Shown here in pieces: positions 7,999 to 16,656 of a stretch of 64,000 nt of DNA. A program made the translations under genes and the position numbers. The stretch spans positions 1 to 64,000 of the forward strand of contig CBFGTM010000008.1 of NCBI GenBank assembly GCA_965652025.1, in the 5' to 3' direction. The notes beneath the pieces are model-generated. The model ran no database searches. It was not told where the DNA came from and saw nothing but the letters and a program-made list of their open reading frames with translations. How positions within the stretch are numbered: the first letter of the stretch is position 1; each line of letters starts with the position of its first letter. This DNA comes from CAVVWJ01 sp965652025. Lineage in GTDB: Bacteria > Gemmatimonadota > Gemmatimonadetes > Gemmatimonadales > GWC2-71-9.

Positions 7999-9324
7999 CT
8001 GACGCCCGCTCCCCAATTTCCGTCGCAACCGCTCCTCGTAGACCTCTATGCTGCAGCCACTGCTGCGGTTGCGCCAGGGCCCGCGCTTCGGCAGCGGCTC
8101 CTGGCACGCCCTACCCCTCACCAGCCAGTCTGGATTCTGGCCCTCGGCAAGGCGGCCGTCCCTATGGCCGAGGCAGCTATCCTGGTGCTTCAGCAGCAAG
8201 GCGTGCGGCCTGCCGGCGGAGTTGTGGTGGGCCCCGGGGCGGGACCGGGCCCCGATGCTGCGCTGGATTATGTCCAGGGCGACCATCCCGAGCCGGGAGC
8301 CGGCTCGCGCCGGGCAGCCGATGCGCTGGGAAAGGCCGTCGAGCGGATCCCTGACGAAGCCGAGGTCTGGGTGCTGCTCTCCGGCGGCACCAGCAGTCTG
8401 ATTGCGGCGCCGGAGCCGGGACTCAGTCCCGCGGATCTCGCTTCTCTCTACCGGCTGCTGCTGGGATCCGGTCTCGACATTCGCGCCATGAATCAGATTC
8501 GCAAGCGCTTTGCCCGCTGGGGTGGGGGCAAGCTCGCCCGAGCGTTGGCTCCGGCACGAATCCGAGTCTACATCGTGAGCGACGTGATCGGTGACGACCT
8601 GAGCGCGATCGGGTCGGGACCCTGCGTGCCCGATCCGGCGACCGCGCTCCAGGTGCGTCAACAGCTCGAGCAGGAGGACCTCTGGCGACGAATTCCAGCC
8701 GCTGCGCGGCGCCTCGTGATCTCGACCGAGGCGGGCAGCCTACCGGAAACTCCCAAACCAGGCGATGCCGCGTTCGCGCGGGTCACGAGCGAGCTGATTG
8801 CCAGCAATCGACTGGCGCTCGAAGCCGCGGCTCGGCGCGCGGGTGAATTGAGACTGCACCCTACCGTGATGGAGGCCCCGATTGCGGGCGAAGCTGCGAT
8901 CGTGGGTATGGAGCTGGCCCGGATGCTGATCCGTACTCGCTCCAGCGGCCACGGCTTGGCGGAGCCCAGCTGCATCATCTGGGGCGGGGAGACTACGGTG
9001 ACTCTAGGAGAGAACCCGGGGTCAGGAGGGCGCTGTCAGGAGTTGGCGCTCTCCGCCGCGCGAGTGCTCGACCGGGCGCCCGCCGGCGTGGCTCTGTTGG
9101 CGGCAGGCACTGATGGCCGGGATGGCCCTACCGATGCAGCTGGTGCGGCTGTGAACGGCGAAACCTGGCAAGCAATCATCCGTGCCGGCCGGGATCCCGC
9201 CGGTGACCTGGCTGAGCACAATGCCTACCCGGCTCTCGATGCGGCCGGGGCATTGCTACGCTCCGGACTCACCGGAACTAACGTGATGGATGTTGTAATT
9301 GGTCTGACGTCAGTTCAGGGGTGA
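7999..9324 (+). CDS. gck: Glycerate 2-kinase (MOFRL family)
   Basis: The protein matches the GckA/MOFRL glycerate kinase family: ALGKAAVPMAEAA, VLLSGGTSSLIAAP, RKRFARWGGGKLA, VSDVIGDDLSAIGSGP, and a C-terminal GGETTVTLGENPGSGGRCQE then AAGTDGRDGPTDAAGA. It phosphorylates glycerate to 2-phosphoglycerate, feeding enolase and then PEP carboxylase. No ATG, GTG or TTG is in frame close to the conserved N-terminus. The CTG at 7999 is chosen because AAGG lies 8 nt upstream, and codons before it become AT-rich and atypical and run into the palindrome. A GTG at 7933 is the alternative. The gene ends 10 nt inside the convergent LytR_C gene. Confidence 0.85.
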   Translation: MTPAPQFPSQPLLVDLYAAATAAVAPGPALRQRLLARPTPHQPVWILALGKAAVPMAEAAILVLQQQGVRPAGGVVVGPGAGPGPDAALDYVQGDHPEPGAGSRRAADALGKAVERIPDEAEVWVLLSGGTSSLIAAPEPGLSPADLASLYRLLLGSGLDIRAMNQIRKRFARWGGGKLARALAPARIRVYIVSDVIGDDLSAIGSGPCVPDPATALQVRQQLEQEDLWRRIPAAARRLVISTEAGSLPETPKPGDAAFARVTSELIASNRLALEAAARRAGELRLHPTVMEAPIAGEAAIVGMELARMLIRTRSSGHGLAEPSCIIWGGETTVTLGENPGSGGRCQELALSAARVLDRAPAGVALLAAGTDGRDGPTDAAGAAVNGETWQAIIRAGRDPAGDLAEHNAYPALDAAGALLRSGLTGTNVMDVVIGLTSVQG

Positions 9325-9773
9325 AGATCGCCTGTGGGCCTAAAGTCCTCGCCCAGGATGACGCTCACATCCACCCGACGAAAGGTGTCGGTTTCCACCA
9401 CCACCACTCCTGATCCTAAAGCCGCGGCCACATAACTCGCGCGAGTGGAATCACCCCGGCGGGCTATGACTCGCGTCGCGTCGGCCAGCGAATCCGCGTT
9501 GCCGAGGAACACCACGTCGAGGCCCCGGTGCCGCAACATGCGAGTCGCCGCGCGGGCAGCACCTTGCCGCCGTGTACCATTGAGAACTTCGACCGTTACC
9601 CGGCCTTTGGGCGGAACCACAAGCGGCGCCGCCGCCGGCGTTTCCGCCTGGGGGCGAGGGCGAAGCAGCATTGCCGCGGCCAGCAGGAGGATGGCCGCAG
9701 CTAGCGCGATCCAGCGCCAGTGGCGACGAGACTGTTCCAGAAGCGGTGGGTGGGTTCGAGAAGGGGCCATCCC
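9315..9773 (-). CDS. Membrane-anchored LytR C-terminal-domain protein
   Basis: This protein of about 152 residues has a short basic N-terminus, one membrane span (WIALAAAILLLAAAML) and an extracytoplasmic domain. That domain has the VTVEVLNGTRRQGAARAATRML pattern of the LytR_C domain, split here for length as VTVEVLNGT then RRQGAARAATRML. It ends in a VVVVETDTFRRVDVSVILGEDF-like strand region. No LytR-CpsA-Psr catalytic domain is present, so it is a stand-alone module. The ATG at 9773 lies inside the 3' end of yqeK (73-nt overlap), which is unusually long. The role is unknown, but a cell-envelope location is likely. It is the last gene of the 12-gene minus-strand run. Confidence 0.7.
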   Translation of the reverse strand, partial: GMAPSRTHPPLLEQSRRHWRWIALAAAILLLAAAMLLRPRPQAETPAAAPLVVPPKGRVTVEVLNGTRRQGAARAATRMLRHRGLDVVFLGNADSLADATRVIARRGDSTRASYVAAALGSGVVVVETDTFRRVDVSVILGEDFRPTGDLHP

Positions 9774-10252
9774 GATTGGATCAGGTGGAGCAGCCGGGCA
9801 CGGGCCACTTCGCGTAGCACCGCTCCGGGATTGAGGGGAAGGTCTGCGGCCAGCTCGGCTCGGCGTTCGCGATCGAAGGGTCGTCCGGGATCGAGATAGT
9901 CGGCGCAATACAGGATTCGCCCCACCATGTCCCACTCAGCCAGACCAAGCGAGTGATAGCGTACGGCATCGAGCACGCCGCGATCGTCCTCGCCTTCGGC
10001 CTGTGCCCGTGCGGCGCTGGCCGGGCCGTGCCGCAACTCGGGCGGGCCAGGATCATCAGAGGCCCAGCGATCCAGCTCTAAGACGGGCGCATCGCGCAGT
10101 GCGTCGTGCAGCCACACCGCCCGAAGCCACCGATGTCGCTCCGAGTTCGACACGCCCATCTGTTCCGCCCAGCTCGCCGTCAGCTGAGCTACTCGTTGAA
10201 TATGCTCCAAGCGTGCCGGTGTGACGACCGCCCATTGGGGCAGATCAGCCAA
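9701..10252 (-). CDS. yqeK: HD-domain hydrolase, YqeK-like
   Basis: This 183-residue HD-superfamily protein has VWLHDALRD (the His-Asp metal pair), a RYHSLG segment and ILYCADYLDPGRPFD. The last matches the ADxxEPxR signature of the YqeK group, whose members hydrolyse diadenosine tetraphosphate. YqeK usually sits by nadD and rsfS. Here it follows panC, overlapping it by 8 nt, and precedes a LytR_C-type gene, which is also a frequent partner. The start is TTG. Substrate is inferred from family only. Confidence 0.75.
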   Translation of the reverse strand: MADLPQWAVVTPARLEHIQRVAQLTASWAEQMGVSNSERHRWLRAVWLHDALRDAPVLELDRWASDDPGPPELRHGPASAARAQAEGEDDRGVLDAVRYHSLGLAEWDMVGRILYCADYLDPGRPFDRERRAELAADLPLNPGAVLREVARARLLHLIQSGWPLLEPTHRFWNSLVATGAGSR

Positions 10253-11102
10253 GGCCCTGGGCCAGATGGATGTTGTCGATCAGACGAGTGCCGCCGATCC
10301 GAGCGGCGAGTGCCACAATGGTGCGGCGATCGACAACCAGCGCCGGGACCAGGCTGTCCGGCTCTACGATGGCGATGTACTCCACCGCCACCTCGGGCTG
10401 GCTGCTCAGCTGCCGGCGCATGTGCTGCTCCAGAGTGGAAGCCTGCCGTTCTCCCTCGCAGAAGGCACGATGAGCCGCCAGCAGTGCGCGGCTCAGGACC
10501 ACGGCGCGCGATCGGTCCTCCTGACTCAGGTAAGCATTGCGGCTGCTGAGAGCCAGCCCATCGGCTTCCCGCACCGTAGGAACCTCCACGATTTCGACCG
10601 GCCAATCCAAGTCCCGCACCATCTTCCGGATCAAGGTGAGCTGCTGGATGTCCTTCTGACCGAAGCAGGCACAATCGGGTTGGATCAAGTGGAAGAGCTT
10701 GGCCACCACAGTGAGAACTCCGGCGAAGTGCCCCGGCCGGGCGGCGCCCTCCCACCGTTCGGCGGTAGCGCCGGGAACGAGCCGGATCTCCGAGCCCGCC
10801 GGATACATGGTGTCGACCGAGGGAATGAACAGCGCATCGACCCCGCGGTCGCGGGCCAGGGCCCGGTCTCGAGGCAGGTCGCGGGGGTACCGGGCCAGAT
10901 CCTCCTTGGGGCCGAACTGAAGCGGATTGACGAAGATGCTGAGTACGACGGCATCGGCTCGGCGGCGCGCCTCATCCACCAGGGCCAGGTGGCCTTCATG
11001 CAGATAGCCCATCGTGGGGACCAGTGCGAGCCGCCGTCCTCCACTTCGCTGGGTCTGGCTCCAGGACCGGATCTCGGGAATCGAAATGAGCTCGTCAATC
11101 AA
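10245..11102 (-). CDS. panC: Pantothenate synthetase (pantoate--beta-alanine ligase)
   Basis: PanC joins pantoate and beta-alanine with ATP. The visible motifs are PTMGYLHEGH (HxGH nucleotide site), FVNPLQFGPKEDLARYP, GAARPGHFAGVLTVVAKLF, FGQKDIQQL and LSSRNAYLS (KMSKS-like). The TTG at 11102 is selected because translation from there begins IDELISIPEIR, matching PanC N-termini, and gives 285 residues. Upstream in-frame codons lie inside panB in the wrong phase. The start overlaps the panB stop by 8 nt, so panB and panC are translationally coupled. Confidence 0.93.
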   Translation of the reverse strand: MIDELISIPEIRSWSQTQRSGGRRLALVPTMGYLHEGHLALVDEARRRADAVVLSIFVNPLQFGPKEDLARYPRDLPRDRALARDRGVDALFIPSVDTMYPAGSEIRLVPGATAERWEGAARPGHFAGVLTVVAKLFHLIQPDCACFGQKDIQQLTLIRKMVRDLDWPVEIVEVPTVREADGLALSSRNAYLSQEDRSRAVVLSRALLAAHRAFCEGERQASTLEQHMRRQLSSQPEVAVEYIAIVEPDSLVPALVVDRRTIVALAARIGGTRLIDNIHLAQGLG

Positions 11103-11913
11103 AACTGTGCTCCTTGGCGGGGTACTTTCCCTCCCGCACCTCCGTCGCATACTGGCGCACCGCCTGGCGCACGGCCTGTCCCAGATCACCATAGTGTTTG
11201 AGAAACTTGGGAGCGAACTGTTCGTTGAGCCCGAGCATGTCATGGAGGACCAGCACCTGGCCATCGCATTGTGGTCCGGCGCCAATACCGATCGTCGGGA
11301 TCGTGAGCGCCTGGGTGATCCGGGCTGCCAGCGCCGCCGGCACCAGTTCGAGCACAATGGCGCAGGCTCCGGCCGCCTCCAGGTTGCGGGCATCATCCAC
11401 CAGACGATTGGCCGCCTCCGGCCCCCTGCCCTGCACCTTGTAGCCGCCCAGCGCGTGTACCGATTGAGGTGTGAGCCCGAGATGCCCCATCACGGGAATG
11501 CCGCGCTCCACTAGCGCTGCCACTGTCGGGGCCATGTGGCTTCCGCCTTCGAGCTTGACCCCGTGAGTTCCGGCTTCCTGGAGCACCCGGCCAGCGTTGC
11601 GGATGGCTTGGGGTACCGAGACCTGATAAGTCAGGAAGGGTAAGTCCACGAACACCAGGGCGTGGCGGGTGGCGCGTCGCACTGCCCCGGCATGGTAGAT
11701 CATCTGCTCCAGGGTAGTGCTGAGAGTCGTCTCGTGCCCGGCAATCACCTGGTTGAGGGAGTCGCCCACCAGGAGCACATCGACTCCAGCGTCCTCCAGC
11801 AGGCGAGCGAAGACAGCGTCATAGCAGGTCAGCATGACGATCCGCTTACCGGCTGCCTTGAGGGAGATGAGATCGGTGATGGTGAGAGGTCGGGACCGGG
11901 GGTCAGCGTTCAT
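11095..11913 (-). CDS. panB: 3-methyl-2-oxobutanoate hydroxymethyltransferase
   Basis: This 272-residue TIM-barrel enzyme makes ketopantoate from alpha-ketoisovalerate and methylene-tetrahydrofolate. Motifs are LTCYDAVFARLLEDAGVD, LLVGDSLNQVIAGHETT, KLEGG, GHLGLTPQSVHALGGY and IGIGAGPQCDGQVLVLHDMLG. It starts with ATG overlapping the folK stop (ATGA) and is followed directly by panC. The use of methylene-tetrahydrofolate gives a metabolic link to folK next door. Confidence 0.95.
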   Translation of the reverse strand: MNADPRSRPLTITDLISLKAAGKRIVMLTCYDAVFARLLEDAGVDVLLVGDSLNQVIAGHETTLSTTLEQMIYHAGAVRRATRHALVFVDLPFLTYQVSVPQAIRNAGRVLQEAGTHGVKLEGGSHMAPTVAALVERGIPVMGHLGLTPQSVHALGGYKVQGRGPEAANRLVDDARNLEAAGACAIVLELVPAALAARITQALTIPTIGIGAGPQCDGQVLVLHDMLGLNEQFAPKFLKHYGDLGQAVRQAVRQYATEVREGKYPAKEHSFD

Positions 11914-12347
11914 CGGGCTTCAAGTTCCGCCAACTCTCGGCGCCAGAAGTCGCGGTTGGACAGCTCGGGATGAGGAATGATAAGGTCGTGTTCCCTCACC
12001 TGCCGATCCCCGAACCGAACGATATCCAGATCCAGGGTCCTCGAGCCCCAATGCTCGGTTCGCCGGCGGCCCTCCTGCCGCTCGATCTCCTGCAGCGCCT
12101 GAAGCAGCGCTCGGGGCTCCAGGGTGGTCTCCACCAGCGCCATCTGGTTGAGGTACGGCGGCTGCTGCATAGCGCCGAGCGGCTCTGTTTCCTCAATGCT
12201 CGAAACGGCGAGCAGGGACGTTCCGGGCAGCGCTGCGAGAGCTTCCCGGGCGGCACGGAGGTGCTGCTGCCGGTCGCCCAGGTTGCTTCCCAGGGCGACA
12301 TAAACCCGCTCTCCTGCTGAGTTCCGGCCCTCAGGCCTCGACGGCAA
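11910..12347 (-). CDS. folK: 2-amino-4-hydroxy-6-hydroxymethyldihydropteridine pyrophosphokinase
   Basis: HPPK transfers pyrophosphate to the pterin in folate synthesis. The 145-residue protein has VYVALGSNLGDR at residues 15-26 and the signature RRRTEHWGSRTLDLDIVRFG, then PHPELSNRDFWRRELAEL. The TTG start at 12347 lies within the 3' end of the upstream chemoreceptor-like gene (17-nt overlap). The N-terminal about 14 residues before VYVALG are not conserved, so a later non-standard start is possible. Confidence 0.9.
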   Translation of the reverse strand: MPSRPEGRNSAGERVYVALGSNLGDRQQHLRAAREALAALPGTSLLAVSSIEETEPLGAMQQPPYLNQMALVETTLEPRALLQALQEIERQEGRRRTEHWGSRTLDLDIVRFGDRQVREHDLIIPHPELSNRDFWRRELAELEAR

Positions 12348-14412
12348 AGTGACTCGCGATCCGCTGGAGATCGGTCGCCAGCCCGCCCAACTCCCGAATG
12401 GCGCGCTCCAGCTCGGCCTGGCCGGCCGATGCCTCCCCCGCGCGCTTGGCGAGGGTATCCGTGTCCGCCCGGCTTTTGGCCGAGCTGGCCGCCACCTGCT
12501 CGATCTGACCGGTCAGCGATTGGACCGCGTCGCGCTGCTGCGCGGCGGTGGTCGCGATCGCCTTGGCATGGCTGCCGGCCTCTCCAGTGGTGCCGACAAT
12601 GGCCTCGAGCGCCCGAGCCGCGTCGGCGCTGAGCTCCTCGACGCCGGCGACCACATCCTGTCCCCGCTCCATCTGGCCCGCGACGGCGGAGACCTGATCG
12701 GCAATCTCGCCCAGGAGTCCTCCAGCCTCTCTGGCAGCGTGCAGGCTCTGGGCGGCCAGATCGCGCACCTCGGAGGCGACCACCGCGAAGCCCCGACCCT
12801 CCCGGCCGGCCCGGGCCGCCTCGATGGCCGCATTGAGCGCAATCAGGTTGGTCAGGTCGGCGATCTCCCCGATGGTCCCGATGAACCCGGTAATCCGCTG
12901 GGTGAGCGCCCCCAGCGAAGCAACTCGGTCCGCGCCGGCAGCGACAAAGCCCTTGAGCTCCACCAGGCGGGTGATGGCGTCTCCGATGATGTCCCGGTTC
13001 CGCGCAGCCACTTCGGCGGCGGTGCCGCTGGCGGCGGCGGCCTGCGCTCCCTGGGTCATCATGTCCTGGGTTGCGTTGGCCAGCGACCCCGTGGCCCGCA
13101 GCCCACCAGTAGCGAACTTTTCCAGCTCCATCGCTCCCTGCCGCATTCCAAGGGATACGTCGGACAGCGCCGTGGCCGACGAACGCAGCGAATCCGCGAC
13201 CCGCGCAAGCGAAGTTACCTGCTCGCCGATCTGGCTCACCGTTAGAACCAGGGGGCGGCGCAACTCCGCGATATGGATGGCGGTTGCCATCTGACTCGCC
13301 AGCGTGCTCATGGCCATCAGGTCCTTGGATCCATAGGCGTGGCGCTTGTGGTGCTCGACCTCCAGCAGGCCCAGAACGTCATCACCGAAGCGGATGGGAT
13401 GGATCACCAGAGTCAGAACGTTAGACATCACATCCGCGATCCGTGGATCCCTCCGGACATCCCTGACTATCAGTGGCTCATGGCTCTCGACCACCTCATC
13501 GCGCAGTGCGGCCAGAGCAGCGGGTGGCTCCATTCGTTCTTCCCGACCTCCGACGCTGCGGTAGGCCAGAGTTATAGCGGAGCCGCTGACCCGATAGACC
13601 CGGAAGTCCCCCCAGTCGAGCAGTCGGTAGGCCAGTCGCTCGATCTGAGTGAAGGAGCCCTGGAGGGTCGCATTGCTGGCGATCGCGGATTCCATCAGAT
13701 GCACTTTGTTCAGGTCTTCCGCACCGATGGCCTCATCCAGAATGTGCCGGGCCAGGAGGCCGACCACACCAAGGACGAGCGCTACGGCCACCCAGCCAAC
13801 CGGAGTCATGTTGGCCAGAGTCCAAATGATCAGCGCAACCGCCATCAACGTGAGCAGGTAGGAGCTGATCTCCCATCGCAGAATCAGGATCTTCTCGGCG
13901 CTCTCCAGCTTGTTGCGGACCAACAGGCTGAAGTAGAAAAGAGCTCGGGTGAGAAAGAAATACAGCGCCACCAGGATGGTGGCGGCGGGAAGGAAATCGA
14001 GGGTGTGCTGCGAGGTGGTGCCCAGGGAGAGGATGGCAGCGTATGGGCCGTAAGAGGCGACAAAGCCGATGACTTCCCGGCCGGCGTTGACCAGTCCGGC
14101 GCGAGGAGGCTTGCGCAACCCAAACACGTCGGCCACGGTTATTCCAACCCACAGAGCTGCGACGACCGACGATGGTCCAACGCAGACTGCCCCCACCAGC
14201 GTGGGCACGGCCGATTGAGTCAGATAGGAGTACTTGCTGAGCCGTACCGGCACCGATCGCAGGGCCAGAATGCTCGCCACCAGAACAGCGGTGGAGATGG
14301 GGTGCGAAATCCACCGGGTATCCACGACCAGCACGGCCAGCATGGTGATCAGCCCGCCGACGGAGAGGACTGACGTGTAGCGCTGCAGCAGGCGCTGCAC
14401 CCGGATTTTCAT
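12331..14412 (-). CDS. Methyl-accepting chemotaxis-like protein with multispan N-terminus and GAF domain
   Basis: This 693-residue protein has about 220 N-terminal residues of several hydrophobic spans, a GAF-like domain (about 240-375; RLLDWGDFRVYRV, PIRFGDDVLGLLEVE), and a long helical MCP signalling domain (about 400-690). The hairpin tip is nearly canonical: IADLTNLIALNAAIEAARAG then REGRGFAVVASEVRDLA, around residues 510-555. No periplasmic ligand domain or HAMP domain is evident. It should signal to CheA/CheW, neither of which is nearby. It sits between trpA (ATGA overlap) and folK. The sensed input is unknown, with the GAF domain or membrane region as candidates. Confidence 0.85.
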   Translation of the reverse strand: MKIRVQRLLQRYTSVLSVGGLITMLAVLVVDTRWISHPISTAVLVASILALRSVPVRLSKYSYLTQSAVPTLVGAVCVGPSSVVAALWVGITVADVFGLRKPPRAGLVNAGREVIGFVASYGPYAAILSLGTTSQHTLDFLPAATILVALYFFLTRALFYFSLLVRNKLESAEKILILRWEISSYLLTLMAVALIIWTLANMTPVGWVAVALVLGVVGLLARHILDEAIGAEDLNKVHLMESAIASNATLQGSFTQIERLAYRLLDWGDFRVYRVSGSAITLAYRSVGGREERMEPPAALAALRDEVVESHEPLIVRDVRRDPRIADVMSNVLTLVIHPIRFGDDVLGLLEVEHHKRHAYGSKDLMAMSTLASQMATAIHIAELRRPLVLTVSQIGEQVTSLARVADSLRSSATALSDVSLGMRQGAMELEKFATGGLRATGSLANATQDMMTQGAQAAAASGTAAEVAARNRDIIGDAITRLVELKGFVAAGADRVASLGALTQRITGFIGTIGEIADLTNLIALNAAIEAARAGREGRGFAVVASEVRDLAAQSLHAAREAGGLLGEIADQVSAVAGQMERGQDVVAGVEELSADAARALEAIVGTTGEAGSHAKAIATTAAQQRDAVQSLTGQIEQVAASSAKSRADTDTLAKRAGEASAGQAELERAIRELGGLATDLQRIASHFAVEA

Positions 14413-15224
14413 GCGTCCTCCTTCGTATCGAGCGCTTCCCGTAACAATCCGAGAAACCTGGCGGCTTCGCGCACCCCGTCCCGGCCCAGGATTTCAACTA
14501 GAGCGCTGCCCACCACCACGCCGTCGGCCATATGACCCACCTGCCGGGCCTGCTCCGGGGTAGAGATGCCGAAGCCGACCGCCACCGGAAGGTCGGTTGC
14601 CCGCCTAACCGCAGCGATAGACGCCGCCAGATCCTGGGCCAAACCCGGGCTGGCGCCGGTGACACCGAGACGGGCGACCAGATAAACGAACCCTTGGGCT
14701 CCCCGCAGGGCCTGGGCGAGCCGCTCCGACCTGGTCGTGGGAGCGATCAGCCTGATGAGATCGATCCCGCTCCCCTGCACGGCCGTCTCGAGTTGCGGGT
14801 CCGACCCGGCGGGCAGATCGGTGAGGATCAGTCCGGCGACGCCCAGCGACCGGGCATCGGCCAGGAAGCGTTCCACCCCGTAGCGAAGTATCGGATTGAG
14901 ATAGCTGAACACCACAACCGGCCGGCTGAGCTGCACCTCGGCAATGAGCTCCAGGGTCCCGGCCAGGGTCATTCCCTGCCGCAGGGCTTCGAAGGTAGAG
15001 CGCTGGATGGTGGGCCCATCGGCCAGGGGATCGCTGAAGGGAACACCCACCTCGATGATGTCGGCCGTACGGGCGGCGCTGCGCAGGGCCGCTGCGCTGC
15101 TGTCTCGGGTAGGATAGCCGGAGGTGAAATACGGGATGAGCGCCCGCCGTCCTTCGGCGCGAAGAGCGGCCCAGACCTGCCCAAGGGGCGACTCAGACAA
15201 AGTAATCGCCAACCGTGATCCCAT
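14409..15224 (-). CDS. trpA: Tryptophan synthase alpha chain
   Basis: This 271-residue TIM barrel has IPYFTSGYP, the catalytic Glu58 in IIEVGVPFSDPLADGP and Asp69 in the same motif, then LILTDLP and VAVGFGIS. It cleaves indole-3-glycerol phosphate to indole for TrpB. Unusually it is separated from trpB by the HEAT-repeat and HD-GYP genes. It overlaps the HD-GYP gene by 32 nt at its start and the chemoreceptor-like gene by 4 nt at its end. Confidence 0.95.
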   Translation of the reverse strand: MGSRLAITLSESPLGQVWAALRAEGRRALIPYFTSGYPTRDSSAAALRSAARTADIIEVGVPFSDPLADGPTIQRSTFEALRQGMTLAGTLELIAEVQLSRPVVVFSYLNPILRYGVERFLADARSLGVAGLILTDLPAGSDPQLETAVQGSGIDLIRLIAPTTRSERLAQALRGAQGFVYLVARLGVTGASPGLAQDLAASIAAVRRATDLPVAVGFGISTPEQARQVGHMADGVVVGSALVEILGRDGVREAARFLGLLREALDTKEDA

Positions 15225-16656
15225 AGCGAGCAGGGTTGGTCACCTTGACGATCGAGCGGCGGTAGGCGCCGCTCTCGTCCTTTTCGCTGAGGCTCACTTC
15301 GGTACCCGGCGCCGGGACGGGTCCACCATCGGCATCCACCACGACGCGCACCAGGGGCCGCTTCAGCTGTTCCCCGTCCGGATTGGGGGCGCATACCACC
15401 CCGACCTCGAAGGTGTCGAGAATGACGCAGGTGCCCACCGGATACACCCCGATCAGGTTGATCAGCGCTTTGACCAGGACCCGGTCATAACCTCGGTTGG
15501 GATTCTCCCACATTTCACGGAGCACCTGATCCGGCTCGATCGGCACCGTCTGGTACACCCGCCGGGTCGTTGCCGCATCGAATCCGTCGGCCACCGAGAC
15601 AATTCGGGAGAAGATGCCGAGCGTGCGCGGCCGCAGGATCTTGGGATACCCGGTCAAATCCGTCTTCATGTGGTGCTCGTGCGCCACCAGGATGGACCGG
15701 TAGGGAATCTCCTCGTACCCGCGCATGGTGAAGAGAGTGAGCGCTCCGTACCACGGATGCGATTGGATGACCTTCCACTCGTGGTCTTCCAGCTTGCCCG
15801 GCTTGTTCAGAATCTCGGGCGGGATTCGGGCCTTGCCGACATCATGGAGCAGCGCAGCCATCCCCAGGTCACACAGTTGGGTCTTGGAGAGGCCGAGCTT
15901 CTTGCCCAGGGCAACCGAGAAGATGCAGACGTTCATCGAGTGAGTAAACGTGTACTCGTCGTATTCCCGAATGGTGGTAAGGCCGACCATCGAGATCTCG
16001 TTGTTGAGAACCTGGTCGACGATCATCTGCACCGCGCGTTTCACCCGCTTGAGCCCGGTCGCGCGACCCAGTCGAACACCGGCGATCACATCTTTGGTGA
16101 CGGCAACTCCCTGGGCATAGACCTGCTTGGAGGCTTGTCTCGCTTCCGCCGAGGTCGACTTGCCGCTCCCGTCACTGACACCCCGCTCAACCTCGAGATA
16201 CAGGACCTTGGCCGAGTCCAGTCGGCTCAGGAGCTCCCTGTGACGGTCCTCGGGAGTTCCCCGGCCGGCCTGGCTGAGCAGGATGCTGAGGAAGATCTGC
16301 CACTCCCGGCGATCGGCTCCGGTCTTGACCCGGAGCGCGCCAATTTCATAGCCCCGGAAAATGGCGAGGATATGGCTGAAGGAGGCGTAGTTGTCGAGCT
16401 CCAGCCGGAGCCGGGTGGAGTTCACGAAGATGAAATCGCCGGCAATCCGGATCTCGAGCTCGATCTCGCTTTGCAGCAGGGTGCGAGTCGTGCTGTCGAG
16501 ATCGCTCAGAGACTTCTGAACCGTGGCGTTCTCCAGCGGATACAGCTTGAGGCTCCGAAGCGCCGTATAGAGCGCGAGCAGAAGCGAGCGGCCGCCCTGT
16601 CGCAGCTGGCCATCGTCGCCCGGCGCGCCGTCCGCGGTTTCCACCGGAATCGTCAC
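15193..16656 (-). CDS. HD-GYP domain protein, probable cyclic di-GMP phosphodiesterase
   Basis: The C-terminal half is an HD-GYP domain: THSMNVCIFSVALG, LLHDVGKARIP (His271-Asp272), the HEHHM cluster at about 326-330, and LTGYPKIL (GYP at 336-338). HD-GYP domains hydrolyse cyclic di-GMP. Residues 20-160 form a separate domain that resembles the N-terminus of the HEAT-repeat protein encoded just upstream. The C-terminal about 90 residues look beta-rich (GTCVILDTFEVGVV). The GTG start overlaps the HEAT gene stop by 4 nt. There are no membrane spans, so it is cytoplasmic. Confidence 0.88.
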   Translation of the reverse strand: MTIPVETADGAPGDDGQLRQGGRSLLLALYTALRSLKLYPLENATVQKSLSDLDSTTRTLLQSEIELEIRIAGDFIFVNSTRLRLELDNYASFSHILAIFRGYEIGALRVKTGADRREWQIFLSILLSQAGRGTPEDRHRELLSRLDSAKVLYLEVERGVSDGSGKSTSAEARQASKQVYAQGVAVTKDVIAGVRLGRATGLKRVKRAVQMIVDQVLNNEISMVGLTTIREYDEYTFTHSMNVCIFSVALGKKLGLSKTQLCDLGMAALLHDVGKARIPPEILNKPGKLEDHEWKVIQSHPWYGALTLFTMRGYEEIPYRSILVAHEHHMKTDLTGYPKILRPRTLGIFSRIVSVADGFDAATTRRVYQTVPIEPDQVLREMWENPNRGYDRVLVKALINLIGVYPVGTCVILDTFEVGVVCAPNPDGEQLKRPLVRVVVDADGGPVPAPGTEVSLSEKDESGAYRRSIVKVTNPARYGITVGDYFV

